Positions 60,315 to 64,000 of a stretch of 64,000 bases of DNA are shown one piece after another. A program made the position numbers and the translations under genes. Numbering within the stretch: the stretch's first letter is position 1; each line of letters begins with the position of its first letter. The notes under the pieces were generated by a model. That model was given only the letters and a program-made list of their open reading frames with translations. It did not search any database and was not told the DNA's origin. The DNA comes from Deltaproteobacteria bacterium (GTDB lineage: Bacteria > Desulfobacterota > Binatia > Binatales > Binataceae): NCBI GenBank assembly GCA_021794015.1, contig JAJYRQ010000011.1, positions 33,551-97,550 of the forward strand. The letters are read 5' to 3'.

Positions 60315-61778
60315 CTAGAACTCCCGCTCCAGGATTTCGCCGGCTCGCCGGCAGAGCTCGCGCCCGTAGTCGACCCAGAGGCCCTGTCCCCAGTAGCGGT
60401 AACAGCTTGTCTGGGATGTCAGCAGGTAGAACAGCGCGCTGCGGTAGCGGCGCTCGCTGCTAGGCAGGTCGGGTTTGAGCACCTTTTCATAGAAGAGGGA
60501 GCTTACCTTTTCCATTGGACCGAGCAGGTTCTGGTAGCCGCGCACCCATGAGATGTTGTTGGTCCAGCTACCACCCTCGACGCTAAAGCGCGGGTCCTCT
60601 TTTTTGAGGTCGTCGAGCACCCGGGCCAGCTTCGCGGGCCCTGCGCCCGGCGGCAGGCGTTCCCAAATTCGTCTTTGCAGCACGGGCTGGAGCTGCGGCA
60701 GGTCGTCGGGGCGCACTCCGGCGGCGAACAGATGCTCGAGGTATTCGCCGACGTTAAGCAGCGGCGTATCAGAGCCCGAGCACTCGCGAACGACGGCCAG
60801 ATACTTGTCGGGGAACTCATTCATCATCACGCCGCCGTTCTCGCCGTCGGCAATCTGAACGGCCAGCGCCGGCGCGCTTTGGCCGGCGAGCTCGACGCGC
60901 GCCAGTCCCTGCGCCTCGTAGTAGGGCTGCATCTGTCCCACCAGCTTGGTGTCGCTTCCCTGGGTCTTGATGACCGCCACGATTTCCGCGCTCTGACCGC
61001 GCGAATTGCGGCAGACCAGCCGATAAGGCAGATGCTTGTTCTCGGGAAAGGCCCCGGTCTCGGGACGCTCGACCGTATGTTCCTGGACCAGCAGCCAGCG
61101 GTATCCGCAGGCTCTCAGCGTGGCCACGAATTCGTAGGCGACATCCGGATGGTTCGGCAGAGCCATCTCGGCAGGCGAAAAGCCGCGCACCCGCGACAGC
61201 GCCGCCAAGCCGAAAAGCGCGGCGAAATGGTGCTGCCAGGCAAGCACGTGAAGCCGGTAGTCCTGCACCGGAGTCGAAGGCGCCACCGGGTGGCCCCAGG
61301 CAGAGCCGAGCCACTCAACGCAGCGCCGGTAGCGCGGCTCGCAGGTAATCAGGCGCAGCTTGTCGAGCACCTCGCTCAGGCCGGTGCGCCGCAGTCCCCA
61401 CAAAAGCGTGCCCGAGTAGTCAAGCATTACCCGCGGCTCTTTGCCCTCTTCGACCAGCCGAGGGATGAATTCGCCCATCCGCTGGTAGCACCAGCGGAAA
61501 ACCGCCGCGTTGTGGCGCTGCTCGTCGCTTGCACTGTTCTGCATGAGCTGCAGGTTGCTTACCAACTCGGCGGTTGCGAGTTCCGGGCCGCCGGCCGGGA
61601 CCAGCGGCTGATGCATGTGCAGCGCGATCGCCGCGGCGCTTCGAATCCGCGAGAAATCGACCCCGCTCTCCGCCAGAAAGACCGGTTCGCCTGCGTGCTC
61701 GGCCAGCGCCTGCCTTATCGTGGCTTCCGCACCGCAAATATTGGGCAGACCCTCGACCGTCTCGGGCAGATCGCTCAT
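60315..61778 (-). CDS. glycoside hydrolase family 57-like protein
   Basis: About 487 residues from the ATG at 61778 with GGAGAG just upstream. The GH57 N-terminal motif is IALHMHQPLVPAGG (HxHQP), and further blocks are WLGSAWGHPVAPSTP and GFSPAEMALPNHPD, whose Glu is in the place of the catalytic nucleophile. A later block, ADGENGGVMMNEFPDKY, matches the acid region DGE of GH57. The family contains amylases, 4-alpha-glucanotransferases and branching enzymes. Its position between glgA and glgP fits glucan branching or disproportionation, but the subtype is undecided. It starts 31 bases after the GlgA-like stop. Confidence 0.85.
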   Translation of the reverse strand: MSDLPETVEGLPNICGAEATIRQALAEHAGEPVFLAESGVDFSRIRSAAAIALHMHQPLVPAGGPELATAELVSNLQLMQNSASDEQRHNAAVFRWCYQRMGEFIPRLVEEGKEPRVMLDYSGTLLWGLRRTGLSEVLDKLRLITCEPRYRRCVEWLGSAWGHPVAPSTPVQDYRLHVLAWQHHFAALFGLAALSRVRGFSPAEMALPNHPDVAYEFVATLRACGYRWLLVQEHTVERPETGAFPENKHLPYRLVCRNSRGQSAEIVAVIKTQGSDTKLVGQMQPYYEAQGLARVELAGQSAPALAVQIADGENGGVMMNEFPDKYLAVVRECSGSDTPLLNVGEYLEHLFAAGVRPDDLPQLQPVLQRRIWERLPPGAGPAKLARVLDDLKKEDPRFSVEGGSWTNNISWVRGYQNLLGPMEKVSSLFYEKVLKPDLPSSERRYRSALFYLLTSQTSCYRYWGQGLWVDYGRELCRRAGEILEREF

Positions 61779-61809
61779 GCAACTCTCCATGACGACGGGA
61801 CGCCGTCCG

Positions 61810-63282
61810 CTACTTATGCCTGATGTATTCGTAGATGTTCAGGTAGTCGCGCGCCGGCTGGGCAAAGGAATAGTCGCAGCGCATCGCGTTCAGCAGCAGG
61901 GAGCGGAACTCGCCCGGGTAGCTGTTCCACAGGCCGAGCGCCCGGCGCATTGCAGACTGCAACCCGCTCGCGTCCGGCTGGCCGAAGACGTACCCGTTGC
62001 GACGTTCGGGCGGCTCATCGGAGTAATCCCGGTCAAATACCGTCTCGACCAGCCCGCCGACCGCCCGCACCACCGGAACCGTGCCGTAGCGCATCGCGAT
62101 CATCTGTACCAGCCCGCACGGCTCGTAGTTGCTCGGCACCACGATCAGGTCGGCGCCGGCGTAGACCAGATGCGCCAGCTCGCGGTCGAAGGCCAGCACG
62201 ACGCGGCAGTCGGGATGATGGCGGAATTCCTGCGCCAGCGGGCCGAAATCGCGCTCCGCCTCACGATCGCTGGCCGGACCCAAAAGCACGAACTGCGCAC
62301 CGTTGGCGAGCGAGTAACGCAGGGCATCGCGGATGAGCCGCGGGCCTTTCTGCTCGTCGAGCCGACCGACATAAGCGACCAGCGGCTTGAAGCCCCGGCG
62401 CAGGCCGAGCCGCTCGCGCAGCGCCTCCTTGTCGCGATACTTGCCTGCCAGATCGTTCGCCCCGTAGCGATAGGGAATCAACGCGTCGACCTCGGGATTC
62501 CAGACCGCGTAGTCGACCCCGTTGCGCACGCCGCCAAACTTGCGGCGATGAGCGTAAAGGGTGGGGCCCAGCCCAAAACCTTGCTCGGTATTCATCACCT
62601 CCCAGGCGTGGTGGCGCGACACCGTAGTCACAAAGTTGGCGTACACGATGCCGCCCTTCATCAGGTTGAGCGCCCCGGAATGGAGATTGTCCCGCATCCT
62701 GTCGGGTGCAAGGTAGTACTCCGGCCGGTTGAGCCCGCTCGCGCGAAGGACCTCGGCCCCGACTAGCCCCTGGTGCCGGAAATTATGTATGGTGTAGCAG
62801 GAACGCTGATCTGCCATGCCGTGAAACTTGTAGATCTCAAACAGCAGCACGGGCACCAGGCCGGTCGGCCAGTCGTGACAGTGGATCACCTGCGGGCGCT
62901 TGCCGGCCTTCAGCATGTACTCCAGCGCAGCCTTGCTGAAAAAGCAAAAACGCAGAGCGTCGTCGGCAAAACCGTAAATCGATGGACGATTGAAAAAGCG
63001 CTCCCGCGAGTGCGCCTCGATGAAAAAGCACTTGCGGCCGTGCACAAGACCAAACCAGACCGAACAATGGACCGCACCGCCATACCACGGCACCCACAGG
63101 TCCCGATAATCCAGGGTCAACCCCCAGATCTGGTCGGTCCGCAGACAGTCGTACCTGGGCAGGATGATCTCGACCGCGTTGCCGCGCAGCTCCAGCTCCC
63201 GGCTGAGCCCGAAGACGACGTCGCCCACGCCGCCCGCCTGGGCCACCGGGGCGCATTCCGGTGTGACCATCACGACATACAC
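61810..63282 (-). CDS. GlgA2-like glycogen/starch synthase (GT5) with Gln at the KxGG site
   Basis: A 490-residue GT5 glucosyltransferase. I choose the GTG at 63282 (MYVVMVTPECAPVA). The frame is open to 63492, but the extra part is not family-like. The sequence resembles the cyanobacterial GlgA2 type (GLSRELELRGNAVEIILPRY, DCLRTDQIWGL). It has VIHCHDWPTGLVPVLLFEIY and the nucleotide-sugar site VVPSNYEPCGLVQMIAMRYG. The conserved donor-binding lysine of KxGGLxDV is Gln15 (AQAGGVGDVV). This could weaken or change donor use. It is the first gene of the glycogen run. Confidence 0.88.
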   Translation of the reverse strand: MYVVMVTPECAPVAQAGGVGDVVFGLSRELELRGNAVEIILPRYDCLRTDQIWGLTLDYRDLWVPWYGGAVHCSVWFGLVHGRKCFFIEAHSRERFFNRPSIYGFADDALRFCFFSKAALEYMLKAGKRPQVIHCHDWPTGLVPVLLFEIYKFHGMADQRSCYTIHNFRHQGLVGAEVLRASGLNRPEYYLAPDRMRDNLHSGALNLMKGGIVYANFVTTVSRHHAWEVMNTEQGFGLGPTLYAHRRKFGGVRNGVDYAVWNPEVDALIPYRYGANDLAGKYRDKEALRERLGLRRGFKPLVAYVGRLDEQKGPRLIRDALRYSLANGAQFVLLGPASDREAERDFGPLAQEFRHHPDCRVVLAFDRELAHLVYAGADLIVVPSNYEPCGLVQMIAMRYGTVPVVRAVGGLVETVFDRDYSDEPPERRNGYVFGQPDASGLQSAMRRALGLWNSYPGEFRSLLLNAMRCDYSFAQPARDYLNIYEYIRHK

Positions 63283-63687
63283 AGCGGAAGACCGACCGTC
63301 GCGTCCCGGCAAGCGGCGCTGTCCCCGAACAGCCGCCGGTCCGGAAGGCCCGCGATCAAGGTGAGCCGTTGCGCAGCGCACCTGAGCGAAGACCCTGCGC
63401 GGATTTAAGCCGCGGGCAGAGCAACGGCAGCGCTGCGCGGGCCCCACGCCCATTCTAGCGCGAACGCATCGCTCAAGCTTGACGCAAGACATGTGCCGCT
63501 ATCGGCGCCGCACGCGCCGGCGGGATTCGGCTTTATTGGTAATTGCATACTGCAGTGACAGAGTCGTCCTGACCCGGCTCGTCTGGCGCGTGATTCTCGG
63601 GTGCGGCTGCCACGCGAAGAACCCCGGGGTTTTGCGTCCGCTGCGGCAGCCGAACACGGGATCCCCCTCGGCAGGGCTCGGGGCAGG

Positions 63688-63773
63688 CCTCGCGCGCGCC
63701 AGGCCATTGCATGGCGGCAGGGACACGCGTCCCGCATCCCCGCATTGCGCTCCCGCTGGCCTGCCTGCGCCGC
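63688..63773 (+). repeat. dispersed 86-base intergenic repeat, copy 2
   Basis: This copy has the same length as copy 1 (53921-54006) and aligns without gaps. The central 15 bases (about 63726-63740) diverge most. The hairpin GCCATTGCATGGC and both ends are conserved. Confidence 0.8.
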
Positions 63774-63820
63774 CTGCTGGAACGACAGAGGTGGGGCGTC
63801 CGCCTCCTGCTTGTCACCCC

Positions 63821-63867
63821 TGCGCGCGGCCACTGCGCGGCGGCAGGGAGACGCGTCGCGCATCCCC
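63821..63867 (+). repeat. partial copy of the dispersed repeat
   Basis: The sequence GCGGCGGCAGGGAGACGCGT followed by CGCGCATCCCC matches the middle of copy 2 (GGCGGCAGGGACACGCGT, CCCGCATCCCC). The right third is missing and the left hairpin is degraded. Confidence 0.55.
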
Positions 63868-63878
63868 TTTTCCTGATT

Positions 63879-63901
63879 CCTCTCCCCCGTCGGGGGAGAG
63901 G
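63879..63901. repeat. perfect G/C hairpin palindrome
   Basis: CCTCTCCCCCG and CGGGGGAGAGG face each other across a single T. A further CTCTCCCCCC stands at the end of the window, so more such elements probably follow. No T run follows, so it is not a standard terminator. Confidence 0.7.
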
Positions 63902-63907
63902 ATCAAG

Positions 63908-63960
63908 GAGAGGGGGGACGCACCGCGCAAGTGCAGCCGAAGGCAGAGGGGGGACGCACC
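63908..63960 (+). repeat. two direct repeats of a 16-18 base G-rich unit
   Basis: GAGAGGGGGGACGCACC (about 63908-63924) recurs as CAGAGGGGGGACGCACC (about 63944-63960), 36 bases apart. Only two units are visible. Confidence 0.65.
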
Positions 63961-64000
63961 CAGAGACTCGAGCTGGCGCCAGCGGCCACCCTCTCCCCCC

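Larger units (their letters stand above)
63283..64000. other. gene-poor, repeat-rich region at the right edge
   Basis: No gene is supported here. The region holds repeat copies at 63688-63773 and 63821-63867, a perfect CTCTCCCCC hairpin at 63879-63901, and two 17-base direct repeats around 63908 and 63944. The glgA promoter should lie in its left part, but no clear box is seen. Open frames here are translations of repeats. Confidence 0.5.

Overview
This 64 kb window is G+C-rich, densely coded bacterial chromosome. It looks like an uncultivated soil or groundwater lineage near the old Deltaproteobacteria (Binatota/Desulfobacterota-type). This rests on gene content: LivHMGF, a hydrogenase-4-like membrane complex, desulforedoxin-like mini-proteins, a Tal-Pgi fusion, a cyanobacterial GlgA2-like synthase and an EF-P with a non-lysine tip. 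No rRNA is present, so the assignment is inference. Many starts are GTG or TTG, and neighbouring genes are often coupled by ATGA or GTGA overlaps.

Bases 1-7000 (minus strand) hold six genes of a complex I/hydrogenase-4-like module in the order C-E-F-G-I-B, with B running off the left edge. The large subunit lacks all four Ni-binding cysteines and the small subunit lacks one Fe-S ligand, so this is better called an energy-converting-hydrogenase-related (Ehr-type) complex than a hydrogenase. Bases 7233-15981 hold an alpha/beta hydrolase, an exported protein, a SplB-like radical SAM protein (plus strand), an acyl-CoA ligase between two crotonase-family enzymes, a YtcJ-like amidohydrolase, YgfZ, and two paralogous 39- and 47-residue desulforedoxin-like proteins. 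Bases 16249-19971 (plus) hold a 48-residue membrane peptide, an exported protein with PNPY repeats, EF-P and a THUMP-type methyltransferase.

Bases about 20.2-25.6 kb form an accessory island next to a tRNA cluster (Pro-Arg-His-Lys, minus strand, 25811-26204). It contains a decayed tyrosine recombinase, a HigB/HigA-like toxin-antitoxin pair whose toxin carries two in-frame amber codons, and a two-gene HamB (helicase) plus HamA (DUF1837 nuclease) pair, i.e. a Hachiman-type anti-phage system. This is the clearest defence locus in the window.

Bases 26276-35004 hold menA, a branched-chain amino acid-type ABC transporter in which LivM, LivG and LivF are one polypeptide, and a 905-residue orphan membrane protein. 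Bases 35114-41890 (minus) hold a run of asmA-like, DUF2064, cutA, hisC and pth. Bases 42106-47944 (minus) hold the pentose-phosphate set tkt, tal-pgi fusion and pgl. Bases 48266-53488 (plus) hold fabF, fabH, a MinD/ArsA-like ATPase and two exported proteins.

Bases 54094-63282 (minus) form a glycogen locus: glgA2-like, GH57, CBS protein, zinc-ribbon protein, pgm, glgP and a universal stress protein. A short dispersed intergenic repeat flanks it on both sides. The Tal-Pgi and Tkt enzymes interconvert sugar phosphates, and Pgm, GlgA, GlgP and GH57 move glucose in and out of storage glucan, so the right 22 kb is a carbon-storage and sugar-phosphate region.
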